The position numbers were made by a program, and so were the translations under genes. A stretch of DNA of 19,390 bases from CAZPRQ01 sp964589415 (GTDB taxonomy: Bacteria; Patescibacteriota; Doudnabacteria; UBA920): positions 1-19,390 of the forward strand of contig CAZPRQ010000023.1 of assembly GCA_964589415.1 (NCBI GenBank), read 5' to 3'. The notes under the pieces were generated by a model. The model worked only from the letters and a program-made list of their open reading frames with translations. It had not been told where the DNA came from and ran no database searches. Positions 7,286 through 13,842 of this stretch are shown in pieces. Position 1 is the first letter of the stretch. Every line of letters begins with the position of its first letter.

Positions 7286-8794
7286 CTACTCAACCCTGGG
7301 AAACAGCCTGGGAATGTTTTCTGCCAATACATTTTTCAAGGCTTGTAGGATTTTCTCTGAAGTTTGAGGGAGGAAGGATTGAAGGGTAACCGCAATTTCA
7401 TTTAATTCCAAAAGTAAATATTCTATATCTTTTTTCGCGCCGGCTTCGTCGGTTTTAATTTTCTTAAACGGCTCATTTTTTTGAATATATTCGTCGCAAG
7501 CGGAAATTTTATGCCAAATTTCGTCCATGGCTTTTTGCAATTCAAATTTTTCCAAATATGAATTCTGTCCTTGCTTCATGCTTAATAATTCATGGCTCAT
7601 TCCGGCATTGGCGGCCATTTTCAAAATCCGGCTCGTCAAATTACCAAGGCCGTTGGCCAAATTGGCATTATAGCTTTCTACCAACCTTTCCCAAGTATAA
7701 TCACCATCTTCGAAAGTTGAAATTTCACGCAACAGATAATACCTTAAAGCATCTATTGCCTGTTCTTTGCTTAAGCCTTTAGCCTGCAGTATATCCAAAA
7801 TCTTATACGGGTCTGCCACATTTCCCAAACTTTTGCTCATTTTCTGGCCGCCCGAAGTAATAAAGCCATGAATAATAATTTGTTTTGAGTTGGGAAGCCC
7901 GGCGGACATTAACATTGCTTGCCACATTGCAGACTGCTGACGCAGGTTGTCTTTGCCGGCAATTTGGATGGCGTTAGGTTGATCTTTCGTGCCCCAATAC
8001 TCCTCAAAGAGCCCATGAATGGGCTGACTACCGGGGCTGTAGTTAGCCCATTCATCGGCTGTCTCAGGCCAGCCTAAGGTTGATACGTAATTTATAAGGG
8101 CGTCAAACCAAACATACATAACGTGTTTCTCATCGTCCGGCACCGATACACCCCAAGGCATTTTTTCCTTTAAACGGGAAATGGAAAAATCCTGCAAACC
8201 ACTTTTGACGAATTCCTTTATTTCGTTAAACCTAAAATCCGGCACCACAAAATCCGGATGCTTTTCGTAATATTCCAAAAGCGGCTTTTGGTACTTACTC
8301 CACTTAAAAAAATAATTTTCTTCCTCAATTTCCTCTATCTCCAAATTATTATGAATTGTGCAGCGGCCATTTTCGTTCAACTCGCTTTCGGTTTTTTCCA
8401 GTTCGCAGCCAACGCAATATTTAACATGGTAATTTTTTTTATATATATCCCCGTTACCTAAACATCGCTTCCAAAATTCCTGACAAGCCTGTTTGTGGCC
8501 GGCGTCCGTTGTACGAATAAAATGTATGTCATCCACTACGCCAAGCGCGGGCATTAGCTGTTTAAATTTTTCCGCGTATTCGTCCACATAGCCTTGAGTT
8601 TCCTTGCCTTCTTCGCGCGCTTTCCTGTAAATTTTTATGCCGTGCTCGTCAGTACCGGTGTTAAAAAATACTTCTTTACCCAACAATTTCTGGTAACGCG
8701 CGATAGCATCCGCCTGAACTATTTCCAAAGCAAAACCCAAATGCGGGCTCGCATTTACGTATGGCAAGGTTGCGGTTATATAAAATTTATCCAT
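7286..8794 (-). CDS. metG: Methionyl-tRNA synthetase, short form
   Basis: This 502-residue class I synthetase charges initiator and elongator tRNA-Met. Signature HIGH is HLGF at 18-21, and KMSKS is at 318-322 in a GGQKMSKSLGN context. A single zinc knuckle is formed by Cys127, Cys130, Cys145 and probably His148. The C-terminal EMAPII-like tRNA-binding domain is absent, as in many small genomes. Residues 247-260 are encoded by a 41-bp palindromic element and lie between the WFDALINY block and the QIAGKDNLRQQ block. ATG 8794 has no Shine-Dalgarno sequence. A promoter is predicted just upstream, overlapping the end of the preceding gene and its terminator. Confidence 0.97.
   Translation of the reverse strand: MDKFYITATLPYVNASPHLGFALEIVQADAIARYQKLLGKEVFFNTGTDEHGIKIYRKAREEGKETQGYVDEYAEKFKQLMPALGVVDDIHFIRTTDAGHKQACQEFWKRCLGNGDIYKKNYHVKYCVGCELEKTESELNENGRCTIHNNLEIEEIEEENYFFKWSKYQKPLLEYYEKHPDFVVPDFRFNEIKEFVKSGLQDFSISRLKEKMPWGVSVPDDEKHVMYVWFDALINYVSTLGWPETADEWANYSPGSQPIHGLFEEYWGTKDQPNAIQIAGKDNLRQQSAMWQAMLMSAGLPNSKQIIIHGFITSGGQKMSKSLGNVADPYKILDILQAKGLSKEQAIDALRYYLLREISTFEDGDYTWERLVESYNANLANGLGNLTSRILKMAANAGMSHELLSMKQGQNSYLEKFELQKAMDEIWHKISACDEYIQKNEPFKKIKTDEAGAKKDIEYLLLELNEIAVTLQSFLPQTSEKILQALKNVLAENIPRLFPRVE
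8015..8055. repeat. 41-bp palindromic element within metG
   Basis: A hairpin with 17 paired positions. The outer arms are ATGAATGGGCT / AGCCCATTCAT (8015-8025, 8045-8055), then one G-T pair, then ACTAC / GTAGT, with a seven-base loop. A second short palindrome, AGCCCAT-GA-ATGGGCT, overlaps its left end (8010-8025). It is read in frame and encodes a peptide with NYSPGSQPIH in MetRS. Confidence 0.8.
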
Positions 8795-8803
8795 AAATAT
8801 TTT

Positions 8804-8831
8804 AAAAGGCTCAAAGTTATTTGAGCCTTTT
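8804..8831 (-). terminator. Intrinsic terminator of the AI-2E gene
   Basis: Perfect 12-bp stem AAAAGGCTCAAA / TTTGAGCCTTTT with a four-base loop, followed by T/A residues on both strands. It lies 22 bp after the AI-2E stop codon. It ends only nine bases before the metG start codon. Confidence 0.85.
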
Positions 8832-8832
8832 A

Positions 8833-8861
8833 ATTATAGCTATTTTTAGGGGTTTAAACAA
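8833..8861 (-). promoter_or_regulatory. Predicted metG promoter
   Basis: On the minus strand, -35 TTGTTT (8861-8856), a 17-bp spacer and a perfect -10 TATAAT (8838-8833). Transcription should start near 8826, inside the left arm of the terminator hairpin, leaving a leader of about 30 bases. The -35 overlaps the last codons of the upstream gene. Confidence 0.65.
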
Positions 8862-9870
8862 CTTCGGAAGGTAAATTTTTTCTGCCCCAAAATTCATATA
8901 TAACCACGTTTACGGCTCCGGCAAGCGGCACGGAAATAAGCAGCCCCATAACACCGCCCAGTTTAAGGCCAATAAGCAAAGCCAATAAAACCACCAAGGG
9001 CGAAGTACCTACCGTCTTTTCCATAATTTTTGGCACCAGCACATAGCCCTCGGTTTTTTGAATGATAATATATAAAATAACCACCGCTAAACCCAAAGTC
9101 GGGCTGATTATAAAAGCCACAATTACCGCGGGAATGGCGGAAACGAAAGGCCCAATATAGGGAATAATTTCCAAGGCGCCTGCCAAAAGCGCCAAAATTA
9201 ACGCATTGGGAACTCTTAAAATAAGTAAGCCAATAAGCGTAAAACTAAAAATGGCAAAACTTAAAATAACTTGGCCAATAACCCACAAGCCCATTTTTCT
9301 CTGAATCTTTCCCACCAAATGAATTACCGAATCCTGATGATGGTCCGGCACCAGGCTGGCTATGAACTTTTTCATGCCTCGTTCTTCCGCCACCAAATAA
9401 AAAGAAATGACTAAAACCGTAATTAGACTTAAAAGCCCGTTAAATACCCCAAACGTACCGCTAATAAACCCGGCTCCGCCGCCAACAGATTCCACAACCC
9501 CTCTAAAAACTTCCGCGATCCCCAATTCCGAAGCCAGTCCCGGGCCCAATTTTTCTTGAAGCGCATGGGTATAGGCAGGCAAATTATTTTGAATAATTTG
9601 AAATTGGTAAATAACGGAAGGAATAATTAACCACAAAGCAAAGGCAATAAACCCAAGCACAAGCGCGTATACGGCCAGTACGCTTACCGCCCTTGGTATG
9701 CGGCGAATATTGAAATATTCCACCATGGGATCCATGGCCGAGGCCAAAATTAGCGCTAGCAGGAAAATTAAAATTATATCCCGTATAACCCATAAAAATG
9801 CCAATACCAAAACCACAAAAGTAACTTTGAGAATTATTTTGGTTGAATTTTCAAACTCCGCGTATTTCAT
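8854..9870 (-). CDS. AI-2E family (PerM/YtvI-like) membrane protein
   Basis: This 338-residue polytopic membrane protein of the AI-2E transporter family (Pfam PF01594) has two N-terminal helices, a pair around residues 62-90, an extracytoplasmic or amphipathic segment (about 95-140), then about four or five further helices. The conserved family block E234-IIPYIGP followed by SAIPAV is clear, as is the late GLKLGG-MGLL-SVPLAG block. Members were named for autoinducer-2 export, but many are permeases of unknown substrate, and no quorum-sensing gene is near. AGGG lies nine bases before the ATG. It is flanked by terminators on both sides and is probably monocistronic. Confidence 0.9.
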   Translation of the reverse strand: MKYAEFENSTKIILKVTFVVLVLAFLWVIRDIILIFLLALILASAMDPMVEYFNIRRIPRAVSVLAVYALVLGFIAFALWLIIPSVIYQFQIIQNNLPAYTHALQEKLGPGLASELGIAEVFRGVVESVGGGAGFISGTFGVFNGLLSLITVLVISFYLVAEERGMKKFIASLVPDHHQDSVIHLVGKIQRKMGLWVIGQVILSFAIFSFTLIGLLILRVPNALILALLAGALEIIPYIGPFVSAIPAVIVAFIISPTLGLAVVILYIIIQKTEGYVLVPKIMEKTVGTSPLVVLLALLIGLKLGGVMGLLISVPLAGAVNVVIYEFWGRKNLPSEVV

Positions 9871-9887
9871 ATTGTTATCCCTGCTTA

Positions 9888-9917
9888 ACTATACCAGATT
9901 TACTCGTTTTATACCAA
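9888..9917 (-). promoter_or_regulatory. Weak candidate promoter of the AI-2E gene
   Basis: On the minus strand, TTGGTA (9917-9912), an 18-bp spacer and TATAGT (9893-9888), placing a start about ten bases before ATG 9870. The match is modest, but a promoter is needed here because a terminator precedes it. Confidence 0.35.
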
Positions 9918-9937
9918 AAACCAGCCGCTTAGGCTGG
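9916..9937 (-). terminator. Intrinsic terminator of the nfo operon
   Basis: On the minus strand, stem CCAGCC / GGCTGG, five-base loop, then five T. The TAA stop of the 75-aa gene falls in the loop region, so the coding sequence and terminator overlap. Confidence 0.8.
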
Positions 9938-10156
9938 AATTTGGGTAGATGGTTCTTCTAAGATTTTTTTAACTTCTTCAATTTCGGCGTCAATTTTCTT
10001 TATTTCCGAGAGGCAATAAGCTTTAATTTGCTCTTTTAAAAATTCGTTATTTTCTATTCCCTCGGCCGTTAAGTCGCGAATTAAAATGTCTTTAATAGTT
10101 TGGTCCAAGTGCGAACTTTGGACCAACTTAATAACTTTTTGTAGCTTTTCATCCAT
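9929..10156 (-). CDS. Small helical hypothetical protein (75 aa)
   Basis: The protein begins MDEKLQKVIKLVQ. It is predicted almost entirely helical, with a charged coiled-coil-like C-terminal half (KKIDAEIEEVKKILEE) and a short proline-containing tail. I do not recognise a family and there is no membrane segment. ATG 10156 lies three bases after the stop codon of the 40-codon gene, and a GGAGGGG ribosome binding site sits in the end of that gene. It is the last gene of the M16-nfo operon, before a terminator. A role as a small structural or adaptor protein is only a guess. Confidence 0.7.
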   Translation of the reverse strand: MDEKLQKVIKLVQSSHLDQTIKDILIRDLTAEGIENNEFLKEQIKAYCLSEIKKIDAEIEEVKKILEEPSTQIPA

Positions 10157-10159
10157 ATG

Positions 10160-10282
10160 CTATTCTTTCCCCTCCATTAAATCTACTACGGACTGCAGTG
10201 TTTCTCTATCTCTCTGCAATTTTTCAAGCCTCTCTTTGGGAGATTGGAATTCCCTTCCCGAGCCTATTTCAGCTTCGTTCAT
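10160..10282 (-). CDS. Very small hypothetical protein (40 aa)
   Basis: The frame begins MNEAEIGSGREFQ and ends VDLMEGKE before TAG. It is charged and probably helical after residue 14. Support for it being real: it fills the space between nfo (15 bp upstream) and the 75-aa gene (3 bp downstream) exactly, has AAAGG eight bases before the ATG, and its 3' end supplies the ribosome binding site of the next gene. A conserved family cannot be recognised at this length. Confidence 0.55.
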   Translation of the reverse strand: MNEAEIGSGREFQSPKERLEKLQRDRETLQSVVDLMEGKE

Positions 10283-10297
10283 AGTATGACCTTTCTT

Positions 10298-11218
10298 TTA
10301 TTTCTGCTTTACGAGTTTTGGTGTCCGTAAAGTTTTTAACATTTTAATATCTTCTTTGACTTTATCATGCTCGGTTTCCAAAATCAAGGGCATAGATTCT
10401 ACAATATTGGACTTCCCTCCCCCTGTAAGGGGAGGGACCGAGGGAGAGGTTGCAGAAAGGGTATTAAAATACCCCAAAATCGCTTCAAAACCTTTTTTAC
10501 CAATTTTGCCGTCCCCAATATGCTCGTGGCGGTCTTTTTTTCCGCCTAAATCTATTTTGGAATCATTTATATGGCTCATTTTCAGCCATTGTAAACCAAT
10601 TGCTTTATTAAATTTTGAAAAAGTTAATGCCACGGACTCCCTATCCCGTAAATCGTACCCGCTGGAAAAAGCATGCTGGGTGTCAAAGCAAATTCCGCCA
10701 AAACCCTTTAATTTCACCAAAGGTTCCATTAATTCAGCCAATTCCTCAAAGGTATCCCCTATTATTTCGCCGGATCCGGCCGCTATTTCCAACAAAAATT
10801 CAGACGAACCCTTATAGCCTTTTAAAACCTCTTTAAGCCCGGCTTTGGCCTGCTTCATTCCCTTTTCCTGGCCCATGTCCTTAAATGAGCCCAAGTGCGT
10901 CATAACGTATTTGGCGCCGAGTAGGCTTGCCCGTTCCAACTCTCCCCTCACTACGGACACGGAACCGTGGTATATGCGCGGCTGGGCTGAACCAAAATTC
11001 ACAAAATACGGACAGTGGACGACAAAATCACCCAGCTGATGAGCCTTCATTTCATCTTTAAATCTTTTTATTATTGAATCATTAAATTCCGGCGCCTTCC
11101 CGCCCATAGGAGGCCTGGTAAAAATTTGAAAAGTTTCGCAGCCCAAATCCGCGGCATTTTTAGGCGCATTCCATACCCCTCCCGCGGCAGACACATGACA
11201 GCCTATAGCTAAATTCAT
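10298..11218 (-). CDS. nfo: Endonuclease IV (AP endonuclease)
   Basis: This 306-residue TIM-barrel trinuclear zinc enzyme incises DNA 5' of abasic sites in base-excision repair. Ligands correspond almost residue for residue to E. coli Nfo: His68, His108, Glu144, Asp179, His182, His216, Asp229 and His231 (E. coli 69, 109, 145, 179, 182, 216, 229, 231). The last ligand is Glu281 instead of 261. The 20-residue shift arises from an inserted stretch around residues 254-274 (SATSPSVPPLTGGG), encoded by a G/C-rich repeat. The ATG overlaps the stop codon of the M16 gene (ATGA), which implies translational coupling. Two small genes follow in the same operon. Confidence 0.95.
   Translation of the reverse strand: MNLAIGCHVSAAGGVWNAPKNAADLGCETFQIFTRPPMGGKAPEFNDSIIKRFKDEMKAHQLGDFVVHCPYFVNFGSAQPRIYHGSVSVVRGELERASLLGAKYVMTHLGSFKDMGQEKGMKQAKAGLKEVLKGYKGSSEFLLEIAAGSGEIIGDTFEELAELMEPLVKLKGFGGICFDTQHAFSSGYDLRDRESVALTFSKFNKAIGLQWLKMSHINDSKIDLGGKKDRHEHIGDGKIGKKGFEAILGYFNTLSATSPSVPPLTGGGKSNIVESMPLILETEHDKVKEDIKMLKTLRTPKLVKQK
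10415..10453. repeat. GGGAGAGGTTGC-type element within nfo
   Basis: Arms CCCTCCCC (10415-10422) and GGGGAGGG (10429-10436) form an 8-bp stem with a six-base loop, followed by a tail ending GGGAGAGGTTGC (10442-10453). From 10429 to 10453 it matches 13816-13840, beside the DUF559 gene, at 22 of 25 positions. It is translated in frame as part of the 20-residue insertion in Nfo. Confidence 0.85.
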
Positions 11219-12480
11219 TTTAAAAGTTTTCTAAAGATTTTATCACTCTTATACGGCCCAATAACCGCGAGCGTCATTTTTTTGCGGTCAAACAAATCTT
11301 TTGCCACTTTTTGGACCTGGTCTGCCGTTACCGCGTCTATTTTTTTAAGGACTTCCGCCGGGGTTTGTATTTTGGGCTTAAATGCTTCGGCTTCCAAAAA
11401 CCAGTCCAGCCGGTTTTGGTTGTCTTCCAGGGCAAGTGTGGTCCGTCCCTTTAAATATTCTTTAGCTTTACTAAGTTCTTTAGCATCTACTTTCAAGGCT
11501 TTTATTTTTTCCAATTCGCCAAAAATAACTTTTATAGCTTCTTCTATTTTTCCGGTTTGCACGCCCGCGCCAATGTTAAACAGGCCGGTGTCCTGGTAAT
11601 TGGAGCCGCTGGAGCGGACGTAATAGGCAAGACCCCGCTTTTCCCTGACTTCCATAAATAAACGGGATGACATTCCCCCGCCCAAAATGGCCGAAAGCAC
11701 GGTCTGGGCCGCGTTTTGCGGGCTTGCGTAGGCAAGACCTTTAAAGCCCAAAGCCAGGTGTGCCTGTTCGGTTTCTTTGTATTGGAGTTTTAAACGGACC
11801 GCGGACTGGCCGTCTTTGGCTTTGTCCCAGCCATGGAATTTTTGTTTTGGATGTTTTAGCCAATATTTTTTAATTAACGCATTTAGCTTTGCGGGATTAT
11901 ATTTTCCGGAAACGCCCAAAATCATATTCGGGGTTTGATAATGCCTGTTTATATAGTCGGCAAACATTTGCCGGTTAAACTTCATTACCGTTTCTTTGGT
12001 GCCCGCGATGTCGCGGCCCAAGGGAGTGCCCGGCCACATAGTCTGTTCCAGCACGTTTTCAATTTCGTACATTGGCGTGTCTTTGTACATATTTATTTCC
12101 TCGATGATCACACCCTTTTCACGCTCCATTTCCTTTTCATCCAAAAGCGGATTTTGGATCATATCCGTGAGCACCTCAAAAATTAATTCCAGATGCTGGG
12201 AAGCAGTCTTAATATAATACTGCGTATGCTCCTTGCCGGTATTGGCGTTCATTTCCCCGCCAATACTATCTATAAGCGATGATATTGCAAGCGCGGACGG
12301 ATACTTTTTTGTGCCTTTAAACAAAAAGTGCTCCAAAAAATGGCTGATGCCACTTTCTTTGGCGCTTTCTGATCTTGAACCCGTTTTCACAAAAAAATCC
12401 ACCACCACGCTTTCCGCGTCGTGGGAAGGAACTTCTATGACTGTGAGACCATTACGTAAAGTTTTTTTAAGATATTTCAT
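11215..12480 (-). CDS. M16-family zinc metallopeptidase (processing-peptidase-like)
   Basis: This protein of 421 residues has the inverted zinc motif H47-F-L-E50-H51. A downstream glutamate in the EKGVIIEE stretch (127/128) at the expected distance completes the site. The second half contains the inactive paired domain with the REKRGLAYYVRS block typical of M16B enzymes such as bacterial homologues of mitochondrial processing peptidase. It likely degrades or processes peptides. I start at ATG 12480 (MKYLKKTLRNGL), where family similarity begins. The frame stays open upstream to 12552, but that part is repeat-derived DNA. Its stop overlaps nfo by four bases. Length is normal and no internal repeat is obvious. 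Confidence 0.93.
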   Translation of the reverse strand: MKYLKKTLRNGLTVIEVPSHDAESVVVDFFVKTGSRSESAKESGISHFLEHFLFKGTKKYPSALAISSLIDSIGGEMNANTGKEHTQYYIKTASQHLELIFEVLTDMIQNPLLDEKEMEREKGVIIEEINMYKDTPMYEIENVLEQTMWPGTPLGRDIAGTKETVMKFNRQMFADYINRHYQTPNMILGVSGKYNPAKLNALIKKYWLKHPKQKFHGWDKAKDGQSAVRLKLQYKETEQAHLALGFKGLAYASPQNAAQTVLSAILGGGMSSRLFMEVREKRGLAYYVRSSGSNYQDTGLFNIGAGVQTGKIEEAIKVIFGELEKIKALKVDAKELSKAKEYLKGRTTLALEDNQNRLDWFLEAEAFKPKIQTPAEVLKKIDAVTADQVQKVAKDLFDRKKMTLAVIGPYKSDKIFRKLLK

Positions 12481-12488
12481 AATGTATG

Positions 12489-12607
12489 TCCACAGATCAC
12501 AGATTAATTCAGATACACAGCTTAACCGCCAGCTCGTTGTTTGTATAATCAAATATTGATATTTTGATTCACAATCTGCGGATCCGTAATTATCTGTGAT
12601 CTGTGGA
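12489..12607. repeat. Inverted ATCTGTG repeats bounding an intergenic region
   Basis: TCCACAGATCACAGAT (12489-12504) recurs as its exact reverse complement at 12592-12607, with AATT next to each arm and 87 bp between. More partial copies (CAGATACACAG at 12510-12520) lie inside. The element fills almost the whole 129-bp space between the M24 and M16 genes. No gene is seen in it. Whatever promoter or ribosome binding site the M16 gene uses must be within it; GATTATACA-like sequence around 12541-12549 is one weak -10 candidate. Confidence 0.8.
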
Positions 12608-12609
12608 GT

Positions 12610-13761
12610 TTAAATAATATTATCTTTAAGCTTAGTACTTACTTTAATAAACTTCTCTACTCCGCCATTTTTTAAATATACCAAATCTTCAATCCTTACG
12701 CCACCGAGGCCTTTTATATAGACGCCGGGCTCAATGCTAAAGACCATATTGTCTTTTAAAACATCTTTACTGCCGGGTGAAAGGTTGGGCAGTTCGTGAA
12801 TCTCGAGGCCCGTACCGTGCCCGAGGGAATGAATAAAATATTTGTCTAAGCGCGCTTCGGCTAAAACATCTACGGCTTTTTGATAAACATCACATGCTGT
12901 AGGGAACGGTTTTAAACCGTTCCCTACCGGTTTTACATTCTTTTTCTGGGTATGAGTACCCAAGGAAGCAGGTGCAGAAATAAATTCCATAGCTCCTTCG
13001 TACGCCTTCTCTACCTGGTTATACACCTTTTCCAGTTTAGCCGGCACACGCTTTAAAAAAACAGTACGAGTAAAATCACTACAGTAATTTTTGTACTTAA
13101 AACCAAAATCAATAATTATAGATTCGCCGGCTTTTAATTTTTTATTTGATGGAACATGATGCGGAATAGCCGCATTGGCGCCGCTTGCAACTATCGCGGG
13201 GAAACTAATATCCCCTGCTCCAAATTTGTATCCGGTCTTGGTAATAAATTGCGCAAGTGCTTTTTCCGTGTTAATCCGTGTCTTATCCGTGTTCATCAGT
13301 TTTCTTCTCACCTGATCAAACACACGGCCTACTATTTGCATAGATTTTCTGATATTGGATAATTCCACCGCGTCCTTAACCTGCCGAATAAAATCCACCG
13401 GGCCATGCTTAATGTTTATTTTAATTCTTAACCCCGGGTTCTTAATTCGAATGTATTTTATTTCCGCGTATGTAAATTCGCCAAACACTTCCAAAGATTC
13501 TTTTTTAGGCACATGTTTTCCAACATTTTTCAAAAAATCGCACTGTATGCCCTCTATTTTTTCCAAGCCATCGCCCAAAAACACAACACGGGACTTGTTT
13601 CCGCGTTTTTCCGTGTTAAATTCCGCGTTTTTCCGCGGCATGACCAACAAATATCCATGCATAAAAGACCTCCCTGTAAGGTAAAGCAGGTTTTCTTTTT
13701 TCTTTATAAGGATTGGATTTTTTAAGTCCGTTTGTAGCTTTTTAAGTCGTTGGTTTTCCAT
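12610..13761 (-). CDS. M24-family metallopeptidase (Xaa-Pro aminopeptidase-like)
   Basis: This protein of 383 residues has the pita-bread fold. The five metal ligands are Asp218 (IIDFG), Asp229 (SDFTRT), His315 (LGHGTG), Glu344 (SIEPGVY) and Glu358 (RIEDLV); His201/202 in the AAIPHH region is also conserved. The N-terminal creatinase-like domain is present, which fits aminopeptidase P or prolidase. Four separate repeat elements are translated within it, at about residues 42-55, 105-114, 155-166 and 279-288, all outside the ligand motifs. I start at ATG 13761 (MENQRLKKL); an in-frame GTG lies at 13785. The best ribosome binding site, GGGGAGGG about ten bases upstream, is itself the arm of a repeat. 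Confidence 0.93.
   Translation of the reverse strand: MENQRLKKLQTDLKNPILIKKKENLLYLTGRSFMHGYLLVMPRKNAEFNTEKRGNKSRVVFLGDGLEKIEGIQCDFLKNVGKHVPKKESLEVFGEFTYAEIKYIRIKNPGLRIKINIKHGPVDFIRQVKDAVELSNIRKSMQIVGRVFDQVRRKLMNTDKTRINTEKALAQFITKTGYKFGAGDISFPAIVASGANAAIPHHVPSNKKLKAGESIIIDFGFKYKNYCSDFTRTVFLKRVPAKLEKVYNQVEKAYEGAMEFISAPASLGTHTQKKNVKPVGNGLKPFPTACDVYQKAVDVLAEARLDKYFIHSLGHGTGLEIHELPNLSPGSKDVLKDNMVFSIEPGVYIKGLGGVRIEDLVYLKNGGVEKFIKVSTKLKDNII
12899..12927. repeat. 29-bp palindrome within the M24 gene
   Basis: Arms GTAGGGAACGGTTT and AAACCGTTCCCTAC around one central base give a near-perfect 14-bp inverted repeat. It is translated in frame as part of KPVGNGLKPFPTA, between the SDFTRT and LGHGTG motifs. 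Confidence 0.88.
13265..13299. repeat. ATCCGTG-type repeat within the M24 gene
   Basis: TCCGTG occurs three times at 10-11 bp intervals (TCCGTGTTAA, TCCGTGTCTTA, TCCGTGTTCATCAG). On the minus strand it reads as ACACGGA units and is translated as MNTDKTRINTEK in the M24 protein. Confidence 0.75.
13421..13448. repeat. Heptamer array within the M24 gene
   Basis: Four 7-bp units: TTAATTC, TTAACCC, CGGGTTC, TTAATTC. They encode about residues 105-114 (RIKNPGLRIK) between the N-terminal and catalytic domains. Confidence 0.6.
13599..13635. repeat. Direct repeat within the M24 gene
   Basis: TTCCGCGTTTTTCCG occurs exactly at 13599-13613 and 13621-13635, separated by TGTTAAA. It is translated as a lysine-, asparagine- and glutamate-rich insert (RKNAEFNTEKR) in the N-terminal domain. 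It resembles the ACACGGA family. Confidence 0.75.
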
Positions 13762-13771
13762 TTTCTGTTTT

Positions 13772-13840
13772 CCCTCCCCTGGCACTTGTCCGACGTAGCC
13801 TTGGCGAAGTTGGGAGGGGAGGGATTAAGGGAGAGGTTGC
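13772..13840. repeat. Composite G/C-rich element between the M24 and DUF559 genes
   Basis: Arms CCCTCCCC (13772-13779) and GGGGAGGG (13816-13823) are identical to the arms of the nfo element. The tail GGGAGAGGTTGC (13829-13840) is also the same. The 36 bp between the arms contain TTGTCC-n4-TAGCCTTGGCGA (13786-13807), which matches the element in tgt (16960-16981) at 19 of 22 positions. It spans the end of the DUF559 gene region and the ribosome binding site of the M24 gene. Confidence 0.88.
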
Positions 13841-13842
13841 GA

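Noticed and set aside
8854..9870. Quorum-sensing role for the AI-2E family protein
   Set aside because: The family name is historical; no luxS or lsr-type genes are nearby and the substrate cannot be read from sequence.
12481..12552. N-terminal extension of the M16 peptidase to 12552
   Set aside because: The added residues are encoded by the ATCTGTG repeat and have no similarity to the family.
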